Of a DNA stretch of 64,000 nt, positions 9,994 to 18,490 are shown in pieces (positions within the stretch are counted from its first letter, which is position 1; each line of letters starts with the position of its first letter). A model generated the notes under the pieces. The model saw only the letters and a list, made by a program, of their open reading frames with translations. It was not told where the DNA came from and did no database searches. Made by a program: the position numbers and the translations under genes. The DNA is from Vibrio gallaecicus (GTDB lineage: Bacteria; Pseudomonadota; Gammaproteobacteria; Enterobacterales; Vibrionaceae), in the NCBI RefSeq assembly GCF_024347495.1, contig NZ_AP025490.1, forward strand, positions 1,364,001 through 1,428,000, in the 5' to 3' direction.

Positions 9994-10115
9994 CAATATG
10001 TTCCTTTGCTTATTTTAAATGGCATTATCTCTGATTGATACTTAAGTGCAATTGATGGATAGAAAGGATAGTATTGTGATACTTTTGGTGTCTGCATTGA
10101 GATGATTGGAGCGAA

Positions 10116-10877
10116 ATGGACGAACAACTATCATTAGAAATATGTAAATTGCTTAAAAGAGAGCTTAAAAGGTGCAATATTTCCTATCGCACACTTGCTG
10201 CGGAACTTGAGATCTCAGAAGTGAGTATTAAAAGGTTACTTAACAGTTCGCAACCGCTGTCAATTCAGAGGTTAGTGACGATTGCTAACCTCACGGGCAG
10301 ACCGCTATCAAAGCTTCTTGCAGAAGCAGAAGAGAATGTCGCTTCAATTCCCGTTTTCTCCAAAGAACAAGATGACGCGTTTTTTGATAACCCAGCTCTT
10401 TTCTCATTTTGGTCTGAGTTGGCGGAAGACATTTCCGTTCAACACATTCAAGAAAAACACAGATTAAACGATCCTTCAGTGCACTTGTATCTTCGACAAC
10501 TGGAAAAGCTCAGCCTTATCGACATTGGCTGTAATAATGCGTGTAAGCTGCTTTTGCCCAAAGAAACCGCGTTTATAAAAGGGGCTAGATACCCCGTTTA
10601 TTTCACCTCGCAGGTGTTAAGTGGTCTACAAGAACGAGTCATTAACTTGCCTGAGTCTGATGATGATGCCTTTCTCACCAGCTTCAAAGCTGAGTTAACG
10701 AAAGATGAGTTTATCGAGATCAATAACATGTTAGATAACTGGCTGTTTAACAAACTACGTGAAAGACAAGCGTTTGATGGTCGAAGTTACGATGAGGTGA
10801 AGCCTTATACATTTGGTTTTATGGGAGCGCAGGGTGAGTTTCATGGGCAGATGCCACCAATATCGAATTTAGTCTAG
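10116..10877 (+). CDS. XRE-family transcriptional regulator
   Basis: 253 residues. Residues about 15-65 form a helix-turn-helix (YRTLAAELEISEVSIKRLL) followed by RLVTIANLTGRPLSKLL, as in Cro/CI-type regulators. The remaining 180 residues, with a WSELAEDISVQHIQEKHRL segment and a second winged-helix-like part, form an unassigned effector domain. ATTGGAGCG precedes the ATG. Divergent from the MFS gene; a role as its local regulator is inference. Its terminator region descends from the hydrolase tail. Confidence 0.75.
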   Translation: MDEQLSLEICKLLKRELKRCNISYRTLAAELEISEVSIKRLLNSSQPLSIQRLVTIANLTGRPLSKLLAEAEENVASIPVFSKEQDDAFFDNPALFSFWSELAEDISVQHIQEKHRLNDPSVHLYLRQLEKLSLIDIGCNNACKLLLPKETAFIKGARYPVYFTSQVLSGLQERVINLPESDDDAFLTSFKAELTKDEFIEINNMLDNWLFNKLRERQAFDGRSYDEVKPYTFGFMGAQGEFHGQMPPISNLV

Positions 10878-10894
10878 CGGAATGCTAATGATGA

Positions 10895-10947
10895 CAGCGA
10901 TTAAAGTCAGTGAAGAAGGGACGTTGTAATCGTAGATAGATAAAACT
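10895..10947 (+). repeat. Hydrolase-tail-like sequence before terminator
   Basis: attaaagtcagtgaag followed by tgtaatcg and gatagataaaactaagg corresponds, with short gaps, to the hydrolase gene end and its spacer at 6211-6280. With the copy at 8417-8548 it appears to be the other part of a second hydrolase tail, split by the MFS-XRE module. Confidence 0.65.
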
Positions 10948-10975
10948 AAGGCCTCGCGATTGCGAGGCCTTTTTG
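10948..10975. terminator. Bidirectional terminator between XRE gene and DUF3360 gene
   Basis: A 10-bp perfect stem aaggcctcgc / gcgaggcctt with a 4-base loop and TTTTTG on the plus side. It is near-identical to the hydrolase and pheT terminators. Confidence 0.85.
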
Positions 10976-11004
10976 TTCCGGCTAAAACTAAAGCTTAATC
11001 GAGC

Positions 11005-12513
11005 TTAACGGAAGCTTGGGATAATCGCCGGAATACCCGGTAGAAGGCCAACCAACGCCATCACACCACTTAGCACAATAAACATAATGCCAGGTAATAC
11101 CCAACGGCTCATTCTACTCAGTTCACTGCTACGTTCTTTACAACCGACTAAGCCTAAGTTATCCAACAGCATGGTGAGAGCCCAGCCAAATGCAGGGTTA
11201 ACGAGCGCTGAAGAAAATACAACTATCGCTGCCGATTGTGTGGTTTTCCCTTCACGCGTCATTTCCATTCCAGCTTCTAGCAATGGCACAAATACCCCAA
11301 CAATGAGCGCAACACACAGCACAGGTTGCCAGATAGCTAAATCCATCGGGTAGCCCCAAACCGCAGCGATGATACAAAACAGAGCCGTCAGCAAAGCGCC
11401 AGCAGGAATAGGGCGTTTAGCAATCGCCGCCGGTACAATATAAGTACCCCATGAAGACGTAAAGTTAGTACCACCAAGCAGAGAACCGAACGTTTGACGA
11501 ATTGAAGCTGTGGTCATGGTGTCATCAATGTTCATATGTACTTTTTCAGTACGTTTTGGATAGCTGATCTTTTGAAACACTTGATGCCCTAGAAAATCTG
11601 GCGACCACATAGCCACGGCTAAAATAGCAAAGGGTAAAACCACCATGAAATGTTCTATCGTCGGTAAGCCTAGCATCCAGCCTGTATCTTCTCCCCACCA
11701 ATACATAGGGTTCATATTGGGTAAACCTGGCTCGGTTTGAAAAGAAAACGGTGCACCCATGGCAAAAGCTAAAGTTCCACCCAGCAAGCAACTAAGAGGT
11801 ACGGCTAGCCAACGCTTACGAAAATGTTCCAATAAAGCGTATAAAATAATGGTGCAAAAGATCACGACAAAAGCAATATGGCTCATGCCGATCCCCTCTG
11901 CCCACGCGAACAGTTTTTTCACTTGAGAAGCGGTTCCAACAAAGCCGAGGTAGAGCAGTAAACCGCCACACACGCCTTTACTGGTGAGGTTTGCCAACAT
12001 GCTGCCACCTTTACTGATGGCTAAGATTAAGCCAAAAGCGCCAATCAGCAACCCAAAAGCCATAGGGTGTCCACCTGCTGCAACGACAATCGGAATTAAT
12101 GGGATGAGTGGGCCGTGTGTACCGGCGAGGTTAGCGGTCGGCAATAAGAAGCCAGAGAAAAGAATAATGAAAACAGAGGCAATGAGCAGTTCATAACGAA
12201 CATTTTCTAAAATGAAGCCTTCATTTAACCCAAGAGCTCCGGCAAAGGTTGCTGCAATGGCGCCCACCATCACAATCTTACCAATGGTTGCTGCCATCGC
12301 TGGGATGGTATCTTCTATCTCGAATCGATAATCTTTAAACGGTAAATTGGGACGCCAGCGTTTAGGCGACATGATTTGTAATTCGTGCTCTAGATATTGT
12401 TCTCGGGAATCAAATTCCGAGCTTGGTTTATGCTGTTGTTCATAAGTGAGTTCATCCTCATTGGCTTGAGGCTTATCTGTTTGTATATGTACGGACTCTA
12501 AAGTACTGCTCAT
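11005..12513 (-). CDS. DUF3360 membrane permease-like protein
   Basis: 502 residues; about 70 polar N-terminal residues and then 11 to 12 membrane spans. The pattern fits DUF3360, a mostly Vibrio family related in shape to sulfate/xanthine permeases (GTHGPLIPLIPIVVAAGGHP and LLGGTNFTSSWGTYIVPAAI are the most conserved-looking parts, the latter placed where SulP/UraA-type carriers bind substrate). Inner membrane; substrate unknown. AGGAATCAAA precedes the ATG. It stands alone, with a shared terminator on its 3' side. Confidence 0.75.
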   Translation of the reverse strand: MSSTLESVHIQTDKPQANEDELTYEQQHKPSSEFDSREQYLEHELQIMSPKRWRPNLPFKDYRFEIEDTIPAMAATIGKIVMVGAIAATFAGALGLNEGFILENVRYELLIASVFIILFSGFLLPTANLAGTHGPLIPLIPIVVAAGGHPMAFGLLIGAFGLILAISKGGSMLANLTSKGVCGGLLLYLGFVGTASQVKKLFAWAEGIGMSHIAFVVIFCTIILYALLEHFRKRWLAVPLSCLLGGTLAFAMGAPFSFQTEPGLPNMNPMYWWGEDTGWMLGLPTIEHFMVVLPFAILAVAMWSPDFLGHQVFQKISYPKRTEKVHMNIDDTMTTASIRQTFGSLLGGTNFTSSWGTYIVPAAIAKRPIPAGALLTALFCIIAAVWGYPMDLAIWQPVLCVALIVGVFVPLLEAGMEMTREGKTTQSAAIVVFSSALVNPAFGWALTMLLDNLGLVGCKERSSELSRMSRWVLPGIMFIVLSGVMALVGLLPGIPAIIPSFR

Positions 12514-12922
12514 TTTGATTCCTTTCGTTCACACTCTAAGGTGTGTTATTCCAACAAACGTTATTGACTCACGCAGAAGCGCAAACAATGCGTCAACTTA
12601 TAATTAAAAATTCATTAACATTTAGATGTTAGTACCTTATACCAAACCAAAAAAAACAAATAGTCTCAGTTAGTTAGACATTAGTCGTAGAGTTCTAAGG
12701 TTAATATGAAAGACGGTAAATAGTATGAATTGGCTTGTTTGTAGGCGATGAATTTATGGGTAATAAACGAATATCTAACAAGAAATGCTTGGCGTTAAAG
12801 AATCAGATAACGTCCATCGACGAGTGCTTTTTGGGGTAATGTTTTTGGTTAAAATATATTGATAATAATTCTCATTACGGTATTTTGTGGGCTCAAACAT
12901 ACTCATTGTTGCGGAGACCAAC
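12514..12922. other. Divergent intergenic region
   Basis: 409 bases between the DUF3360 gene and the Fur-boxed gene. Besides the Fur box there is a dyad taacat-tt-ag-atgtta (12616-12631) near the DUF3360 start that could be an operator. No gene seen. Confidence 0.5.
12860..12874. promoter_or_regulatory. Fur box
   Basis: TGATAATAATTCTCA matches the 7-1-7 Fur palindrome TGATAATnATTATCA at 13 of 14 informative positions. It lies about 50 bases before the ATG at 12923, where Fur with iron would block transcription. Confidence 0.75.
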
Positions 12923-13477
12923 ATGGAACACTCGGATATTACTCAACTGCTTATTCCAAAGAGCGATTGGGCATCGCCTGATCTTTTTCTCTATGAAGGG
13001 GAAGACAAACTTCATCTGAGCTTAGAAGGCGCAATTCAATACAGTGGATTGAATAGCATTGGTGGCGTGGTTCTAGGCTTTAGGATGATCCAGCATGCGG
13101 TGCAACTCGCGGCGGGTGCTCAGTCTTTGCAACGTGATGGCATCAGTGTTTATACCGCGTTCCCAGGACGTGGTGCTCAAGATGCTTTTGAGTACACATG
13201 CCGCGCACTGCGTGATAGGCGCTATTGCTGTGATACCACATTGCACCATCCAGCAGCGCAAACCGGACAACGTGGTCAGTTCTTGTTTACGCTTCGCTTG
13301 AATGAACAATCTATGGTGATGACGCCAGCAGACGGACTTCCAAGAAAAAGTTATTTTGAGGCCGACAGACACGCACAAGACGGTCGAGAGGCAGCATTGA
13401 GATGGCGCGATGAGAAGATCAACTTTGCCAATACGCTCTTGAGCTTGTCGCCAGAAGAGTGCTTACGCGTGTTGTAA
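12923..13477 (+). CDS. Iron-regulated hypothetical protein (possible FmdE-like)
   Basis: 184 residues, no signal peptide. The middle (GGVVLGFRMIQHAVQLA, then GRGAQDAFEYTCRALRDRRYCCDTTLHHP) has a loose resemblance to the FmdE family, whose members bind metal through Cys and His; I do not rely on it. An upstream GTG (12887) is in frame, but the ATG at 12923 has GGAG seven bases before it. The Fur box says the gene is made under iron starvation. It is monocistronic and ends at a terminator. A role in iron handling is inference. Confidence 0.6.
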   Translation: MEHSDITQLLIPKSDWASPDLFLYEGEDKLHLSLEGAIQYSGLNSIGGVVLGFRMIQHAVQLAAGAQSLQRDGISVYTAFPGRGAQDAFEYTCRALRDRRYCCDTTLHHPAAQTGQRGQFLFTLRLNEQSMVMTPADGLPRKSYFEADRHAQDGREAALRWRDEKINFANTLLSLSPEECLRVL

Positions 13478-13812
13478 TTCTTTGTTCTCACTTACAGGAT
13501 GAGCTCAAAAACACAATGAATAACAAGAGGTCGCTCGCTTTCAAGTGGGCGACCTTTTGTTTTATCAAGCGCTCACGAAAAGCAGATTCCTAGTCGCGCT
13601 TAGGCTTGCTGGAATGACTCACTTTTAGTTTAGTGCGGTAGTCTAAAGTCTATGAGTTTGAGCAATCAACTTAAGCTGCCCGATCTCAATCCGCGACACA
13701 TAGAGGCACGCAGGTGGTGCAGTTTTCAAAGCATTACACAGCTTACAGTGACACGAAGTGGTATGATTTTGCTGAAAGAACTAAAAAGCTAATGAATTAA
13801 AGGATGAGTACG
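13478..13812. other. Intergenic region
   Basis: 335 bases. Contains the terminator at 13526-13557 and the promoter region of the patatin gene. Nothing else recognised. Confidence 0.5.
13526..13557 (+). terminator. Terminator
   Basis: Stem formed by aggtcgctcgc and gtgggcgacct (one mismatch) followed by TTTTG, about 50 bases after the Fur-boxed gene. Confidence 0.75.
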
Positions 13813-14685
13813 ATGGCAAAAACGATCTCATTGGTACTGGGTAGTGGTGGCGCAAGAGGCTTGGTTCACGTTGGAATCATCCGTTGGTTAATTGAGCATG
13901 GCTATCAGATAAAATCTATCTCTGGTTGTTCCATTGGCGCACTTATCGGTGGTGTCTACGCGGCGGGTAAGTTGGATGAATTTGAAGAGTGGGTTACTAG
14001 TATCGACCAATCGGATATGGCGATGATGTTGGACTTTTCATGGCAATCGAGTGGTATCTTCAAAGGGGACAAGATCATCGACACGCTGCGTGGATTGATC
14101 GGCGAGATTTCAATTGAAGATCTTCCTATTTCTTATACCGCTGTTGCCGCCAACGTCGCCGATGAAAAAGAAGTTTGGTTGCAATCAGGCTCTCTGTTTG
14201 ATGCCATCCGCGCCTCTATCTCTTTGCCATTATTCTTCACACCCCATGTTATTAATGGCGAAGAGCTGATTGATGGTGGCGTGCTTAATCCCGTACCGAT
14301 TGCGCCAACCTTCGGAGATAAGACAGACTTTACGCTAGCTGTGAATTTAGGCGGCGAACCTGAAACGCTTAAGCAGGAAACGGCACCTGTTTCACTACCA
14401 ACAAAAGAGAGTAACCTGCATGAGAAGGTTGTTCATTTTATCGATAATCTCGGTAGCAGTGTGAAAAGCAAAATGAGTTTCAATTTTGCTGCCTACGACA
14501 TTGCTAACCAAGCGTTTGATGCGATGCAATCGACCATTGCTCGCCAAAAATTGGCAGCTTACCCTGCCGATATTACGCTTGAGCTTCCTCGCAATGCCTG
14601 TGGCACATTAGAGTTTGATCGATCACAGGAGATGATAGATAGAGGCTACCATTTGGCACAGGCAATACTGGGCGACAGGCTTTAA
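13813..14685 (+). CDS. Patatin-like phospholipase
   Basis: 290 residues of the bacterial NTE/RssA-like patatin family, lipid acyl hydrolases with a Ser-Asp dyad. The oxyanion loop GSGGARG lies near residue 10, the nucleophile motif GCSIG near residue 40, and the Asp in DGGVLNPVP near residue 150, all intact. No signal peptide, so probably cytoplasmic or membrane-associated. I chose the ATG at 13813 because AAAGGA directly abuts the ATG at 13804 but lies nine bases before this one. It converges on the pterin cluster. Confidence 0.85.
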   Translation: MAKTISLVLGSGGARGLVHVGIIRWLIEHGYQIKSISGCSIGALIGGVYAAGKLDEFEEWVTSIDQSDMAMMLDFSWQSSGIFKGDKIIDTLRGLIGEISIEDLPISYTAVAANVADEKEVWLQSGSLFDAIRASISLPLFFTPHVINGEELIDGGVLNPVPIAPTFGDKTDFTLAVNLGGEPETLKQETAPVSLPTKESNLHEKVVHFIDNLGSSVKSKMSFNFAAYDIANQAFDAMQSTIARQKLAAYPADITLELPRNACGTLEFDRSQEMIDRGYHLAQAILGDRL

Positions 14686-14735
14686 TGGGAGGTAGTGACG
14701 TCCCTATGCTGCCGTAAGCTCAAAATTTTTGGGCT

Positions 14736-15452
14736 TCACTTCAAATGCCTGCCGCCATCAAGGTGCAAGGTTCTTCCTGTCATGTAGTGGCTGGTCAACA
14801 CAAACTTGATGCCATCTATTATTTCCTCAAAGCCCGCTTCTGTGGGAATCAGTGCTTTTTGTAGAGCCTTGGCTTTGTATGCCGCATCGTCATGTTCATT
14901 GAACTTAATCATGGCTGGAGAGATGGTATTTACTTTCACCTTGGGAGCTAGCATTGCTGAGAACGACAGAGTTAGGTTGTTGAGCGCAGCTTTACTGGCA
15001 GCGTAAGCGATGTGTTTTTTACTGCCTTTTTCCGCAACGTAATCACTGATGTGGATGATGTCTGAGGCTTTGTCCCCAGACATCAGTTGATCTTTGAGCG
15101 TTAGATTGAACAGATAAGGCACGGTAGCGTGAACTGTCATCATCTGGTTCATAATTTGCGCTGCGTTTTCACTTGGGTTTTTCTTGTTCTCTGGTTTCCA
15201 GTCTGAAGCGTTATGTATGATGGCTCGGAGCGTTTTATATTCTTGAACAACGTAATGAAGAAAGCCCTCTACGCCGCTTTGTTGGTAAAAGTCTACCTGC
15301 TGCAAGTCAGCCCCATCGTCGCGTAACAGTTGCAGTTGAGGATAGTCGCTTCGGTATGTACCGACCACTTTGTATCCATCTGCTAAAAGTTGCTGCGCCA
15401 GTGCGAAGCCTAGTCGCTTTCCCACGCCGGTTATTAGAATCGTTTCACTCAT
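14736..15452 (-). CDS. folM: Dihydromonapterin reductase
   Basis: Short-chain dehydrogenase (238 residues) that reduces dihydromonapterin to tetrahydromonapterin with [14 protein letters not shown] is the Rossmann nucleotide loop; the FolM-type segments [24 protein letters not shown] (shortened here to [10 protein letters not shown] and [12 protein letters not shown]) carry the catalytic Tyr and Lys, and the end LDGGRHLK matches E. coli FolM. Its ATG overlaps the folE stop by four bases, so it is translated in the same operon folK/folX-folE-folM. Confidence 0.9.
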   Translation of the reverse strand: MSETILITGVGKRLGFALAQQLLADGYKVVGTYRSDYPQLQLLRDDGADLQQVDFYQQSGVEGFLHYVVQEYKTLRAIIHNASDWKPENKKNPSENAAQIMNQMMTVHATVPYLFNLTLKDQLMSGDKASDIIHISDYVAEKGSKKHIAYAASKAALNNLTLSFSAMLAPKVKVNTISPAMIKFNEHDDAAYKAKALQKALIPTEAGFEEIIDGIKFVLTSHYMTGRTLHLDGGRHLK

Positions 15453-16087
15453 CGTAAAAACTCGGCTCTAGTTTGAGGGTTAGTTTTGAAGATACCACCT
15501 AGCGCGGTTGTTGAGGTTTCAGAGTTTGCATCCATAACGCCTCTGGATTTAACGCAATAGTGGGTTGCTTTAATCGTCACTGCCACGTTTTCTGTTTCAA
15601 CTAATGTCTGTATAGCAACTAAGATTTGCTGGGTAAGACGTTCTTGAACTTGAGGGCGCTGAGCGAAGAATCGAACAATACGGTTTATTTTAGACAGCCC
15701 GAGTATCTTGTTTTCAGGGATGTAGGCTACTTCTGCTAAACCATCGATGGTAATGAAGTGATGTTCGCACGTCGATGTTAAGTTTATGTCTGATACTTTA
15801 ACCATTTCATCAACAGACATTTTATTGTCTATAACACTGATCTTGGGGAAATTATCGTAATCGAGCCCTGAAAAGATCTCATGTACGTACATCTTTGCAA
15901 TGCGATGGGGCGTTTCAGCGAGGCTGTCATCGGTTAAGTCCAGTCCAAGCGTACTAACAACTTCCGTTAAAAGTCCTTTGATTCGGTTGTACTTTTGGTC
16001 GGGAGTCATCTCGCTTGCTGTCATTGGGGTTTCAAGTCCTTTTGCGAGCAAAGCTTCTCTAACTTTTTCTGCTTCTGTGTTTAGCAT
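15449..16087 (-). CDS. folE: GTP cyclohydrolase I
   Basis: Converts GTP to dihydroneopterin triphosphate, first step of pterin and folate synthesis. 212 residues; zinc-binding Cys and His in TSTCEHHF and HYCVKSRG, substrate residues in [21 protein letters not shown]. Start at 16087 is fixed by AAGGAGAG; a longer frame to 16126 would run into folX. Compared with E. coli it ends shortly after EFLR, losing about six residues, because the folM start overlaps its stop. The 10-base gap to folX shows an operon. Likely a second, cluster-specific copy; the rest of the genome is not visible. Confidence 0.95.
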   Translation of the reverse strand: MLNTEAEKVREALLAKGLETPMTASEMTPDQKYNRIKGLLTEVVSTLGLDLTDDSLAETPHRIAKMYVHEIFSGLDYDNFPKISVIDNKMSVDEMVKVSDINLTSTCEHHFITIDGLAEVAYIPENKILGLSKINRIVRFFAQRPQVQERLTQQILVAIQTLVETENVAVTIKATHYCVKSRGVMDANSETSTTALGGIFKTNPQTRAEFLR

Positions 16088-16097
16088 GACTCTCTCC

Positions 16098-16475
16098 TTA
16101 TGAATGATTGTCGTTGTCTGCTTCATAGCTCAGGGTGAGCGAGACGGAGTCGGCAAAACGTAGCGCATGAGGCTTGTCAATTCTCACTTGAGCGTATCGC
16201 ACCCATGAATGGTCGATACAAATGCCGAGCACATCGCTGGTTAATTTTTCTAAAAGCAGAAACCTTCCAGATTCCACGTGTTGAATTATCTTCTTGCAGA
16301 TGTTTTTGTAGTTAAGCGCGTTGTCCACATCATCAGAGAGGCAAAGGTTGTTTGCGGGGTAGTGGATTTCTGCATTGATAACGATGTCTTGCTGTTTAGA
16401 CTTTTCTTCTTCGTTGAAGCCGATGAAGGTTCTTAGTCTAAGATTTGTGATGGTAATAATGGCGTTGTGGTTCAT
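16098..16475 (-). CDS. folX: Dihydroneopterin triphosphate 2'-epimerase
   Basis: 125 residues closely like E. coli FolX: [21 protein letters not shown] type N-terminus (here [16 protein letters not shown]), [29 protein letters not shown] and KLTSDVLG. It epimerises dihydroneopterin triphosphate to the monapterin form that FolM then reduces. The ATG at 16475 is chosen over an in-frame TTG that touches the AAGGA site. Lies between folK and folE in the operon. FolB is the main alternative, but the sequence is clearly nearer FolX. Confidence 0.9.
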   Translation of the reverse strand: MNHNAIITITNLRLRTFIGFNEEEKSKQQDIVINAEIHYPANNLCLSDDVDNALNYKNICKKIIQHVESGRFLLLEKLTSDVLGICIDHSWVRYAQVRIDKPHALRFADSVSLTLSYEADNDNHS

Positions 16476-16587
16476 AACAGTGTCCAATCCTTAGGAAGTG
16501 AAGTCAGTTACGTGCTTGTTTTAAGAAAAGATCAGTAAAGCTCACGCGATTATGAGATCAGCCGTTCTTTAAAGGCAGTTGTAAGGA

Positions 16588-17085
16588 CTAAGTGAAACTG
16601 AGCTTAAAAGGGATGGATTTGGTTTTCTGGCTAAACTGATCGAAGTTATCCCAGAGATGCTGAAAAGAGATGTCTAGAGTGGGATGAAGTTCTTGCGCGG
16701 CAACATCGACTAACGGTCTGAGCACAAAAGCGTACTCGGTTATCTCACCTCTTGGCAGTTCTACTCCATCGATAATACCCACTTGATCACCATAAAGAAG
16801 GATGTCGATATCCATTGTTCGTGAAGCATAGGCTTTGGTCTCACGCTGGCGTCCATTTTCTGATTCTATTTGATGTAGAGCCTTTGCCAGCTCTGCGACA
16901 GAGAGATGACATTCAAACCCAACGACTAGGTTTAGGAAGTTATCTCCTTCGAAACCGACAGGCTCGCAATCGTAGAAATTAGAAATGTGCAGGGGGGCGA
17001 ATCGATGATTCAATGCTTTGAGAGATTCGGTGATGTGATGTTCGCGGTTAATGTTGCTTCCAATGCTTACATAGACGGTGACCAT
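16588..17085 (-). CDS. folK: HPPK, 6-hydroxymethyl-dihydropterin pyrophosphokinase
   Basis: 165 residues; transfers pyrophosphate from ATP to 6-hydroxymethyl-dihydropterin in folate synthesis. Core motifs YVSIGSNINRE, EPVGFEGDNFLNLVVGFE and TMDIDILLYGD (the Mg-binding aspartates) are intact, with LPRGEITEYAFVLRPLVDVA after. AAGGAAG precedes the ATG. First gene of the pterin cluster; 112 bases separate it from folX. Probably a divergent additional copy beside a housekeeping folK elsewhere, which cannot be checked here. Confidence 0.9.
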   Translation of the reverse strand: MVTVYVSIGSNINREHHITESLKALNHRFAPLHISNFYDCEPVGFEGDNFLNLVVGFECHLSVAELAKALHQIESENGRQRETKAYASRTMDIDILLYGDQVGIIDGVELPRGEITEYAFVLRPLVDVAAQELHPTLDISFQHLWDNFDQFSQKTKSIPFKLSFT

Positions 17086-17109
17086 AGTATTTTCTTCCTT
17101 TTAAGAAGC

Positions 17110-17313
17110 TTATACGTCCAACTCGCTATGAAGATCAGCTATGTATCCGTTTAATGTCAGAAAGATAAAGATAAAGATAAAGATAAAGGAAAGCCCCAGT
17201 TTTTTCGCAAATTTTCCGATTTTTGAGCCCGTCAAAAGGGGCTCTAGTTTGGGGGAGAATTCATTGATACATAACGTCAACCAACGCCTTAATAAATCAG
17301 CTATTTTGTCCAA
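17110..17313 (-). CDS. Doubtful small ORF with hexanucleotide repeat
   Basis: A 67-codon frame with a TTG start, no ribosome site, and a hydrophobic stretch FIFIFIFIF produced by a simple DNA repeat. It could encode a one-span membrane protein, but the evidence is weak and I lean toward non-coding. Confidence 0.15.
   Translation of the reverse strand: MDKIADLLRRWLTLCINEFSPKLEPLLTGSKIGKFAKKLGLSFIFIFIFIFLTLNGYIADLHSELDV
17161..17188. repeat. Hexanucleotide microsatellite
   Basis: aaagat repeated four times plus four bases. Located between folK and the AraC gene. Confidence 0.9.
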
Positions 17314-17356
17314 CTAGATCTAAGACCAATTAGAAACATGTAGTTCGTATTAATTA

Positions 17357-18211
17357 CTATTGAATTGGGAGGTTAATATCAACTTCGAAATATTGTTCTT
17401 CTGGATTGACTACTTTATATGAATCAAATCTGATTCTATTATCCAAGCTATAACCACTGCTAGGCAGCCAAACATTAAAAACGCCTTTATAGTCATGTGC
17501 TATGTCACTTGGGTTGCCTTTAGCGGTATATGAGGCAAACTTCCCGCCTTTGATAACACGAGTGTTCGTGGTTACATGCGGTGGTAAAACAGTATCACCA
17601 TCTATTTTTATACAGATATCATAAACACAACGACTTTTGTCTGTGATATTCGGGTCGCTGTAACACACATCAATTAACTGTGAATCATCTTGGATAAGGC
17701 TCCTATGCTCGTCGATAAATTTCGGCCATTGATGAAGAAGATCACCATAGTCACCAATGTAGCGTCGGTAGAGTACTCGTATATCTTCTAGGTCTCGAAT
17801 TACAGCATTTTTATTATAGTATTCAAACTCTTGGTATATGATTTTTGACCCGTCGAAATGGCTTACCAAGTCAAATTTCTTATCTTTTTTGAGTTTTCTA
17901 TATTTTGCTGGAGAGATCCCGTGGTGCTTAGTAAATGCTGAGCTGTAGTTGGATGAGCTGTATCCATAGCCTAAGCCAATATTGGTAATACTATTGTTTG
18001 TATTAGTACCTAACACGATGGCACTGTCTTCCATTTTTAGGCGTTTGATTAACGAGTAAATACTCTCGCCAGTAGATTGTTTAAATAATCTACTAAAGTG
18101 AAATTTTGATAAATTGCAATGGTTTGCAACTTCTTCTACACCTAGCTCACTGGTTAGGTTATCGAAAATGTATTCAATGGCATTGTTAATGGTTTTATTT
18201 GTTACTTCCAT
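17357..18211 (-). CDS. AraC-family regulator with GyrI-like domain
   Basis: 284 residues. The N-terminal 105 residues are a double helix-turn-helix AraC domain (LTSELGVEEVANHCNLSKFHFSRLF; then IGLGYGYSSSNYSSAFTKHHGISPAKYR, quoted here in parts). The remainder (about 125-284) looks like a GyrI/Rob-type small-ligand domain (VRDLEDIRVLYRRYIGDY, GGKFASYTAKG). ATG at 18211 is preferred over a TTG at 18256. It is divergent from the acylase-fep operon and next to the Fur box, which makes it the natural local activator, perhaps binding an iron-siderophore or its breakdown product. In siderophore systems AraC activators of this kind are common (PchR, YbtA). Confidence 0.85.
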   Translation of the reverse strand: MEVTNKTINNAIEYIFDNLTSELGVEEVANHCNLSKFHFSRLFKQSTGESIYSLIKRLKMEDSAIVLGTNTNNSITNIGLGYGYSSSNYSSAFTKHHGISPAKYRKLKKDKKFDLVSHFDGSKIIYQEFEYYNKNAVIRDLEDIRVLYRRYIGDYGDLLHQWPKFIDEHRSLIQDDSQLIDVCYSDPNITDKSRCVYDICIKIDGDTVLPPHVTTNTRVIKGGKFASYTAKGNPSDIAHDYKGVFNVWLPSSGYSLDNRIRFDSYKVVNPEEQYFEVDINLPIQ

Positions 18212-18295
18212 ATAAATCGTTTCGTATATCCATAACTTGGTTGTGTGTGGATTCAATACTTGCGCCTGGTATTCTCAAGACAATTTAAATTTGGA

Positions 18296-18316
18296 AAAAG
18301 CACAAATTCAGAAGTA
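18296..18316 (+). repeat. Shared upstream element, copy 1
   Basis: aaaag then cacaaattcagaagta is identical at 24956-24976. Here it lies about 40 bases before the Fur box of the acylase operon and about 85 bases upstream of the AraC start. Candidate regulator site. Confidence 0.75.
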
Positions 18317-18354
18317 AAGAGGCAGCAAACTTCGTATTATCACCGGATTGGTAA

Positions 18355-18369
18355 TGATAATGATTATCA
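18355..18369. promoter_or_regulatory. Fur box of the acylase-fep operon
   Basis: TGATAATGATTATCA is a perfect 7-1-7 Fur palindrome, about 120 bases before the acylase start and 145 bases from the AraC start, so it can repress both directions under iron-replete conditions. Confidence 0.92.
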
Positions 18370-18490
18370 TATCAAAAAGGAAGGACATTGAGAAAGCAGC
18401 TTTGAGATCATCAAATGGATTCGTTTGTTGTCTTGACTGGTTGCTGGACGAGTGTCGGGTAATCGCGAGTATTAGGATTAAAAAAATAGC

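Noticed and set aside
17110..17313. Membrane protein with IFIFIF stretch as a firm gene
   Set aside because: TTG start, no ribosome site, hydrophobic part comes from a microsatellite. Kept only as a doubtful entry.
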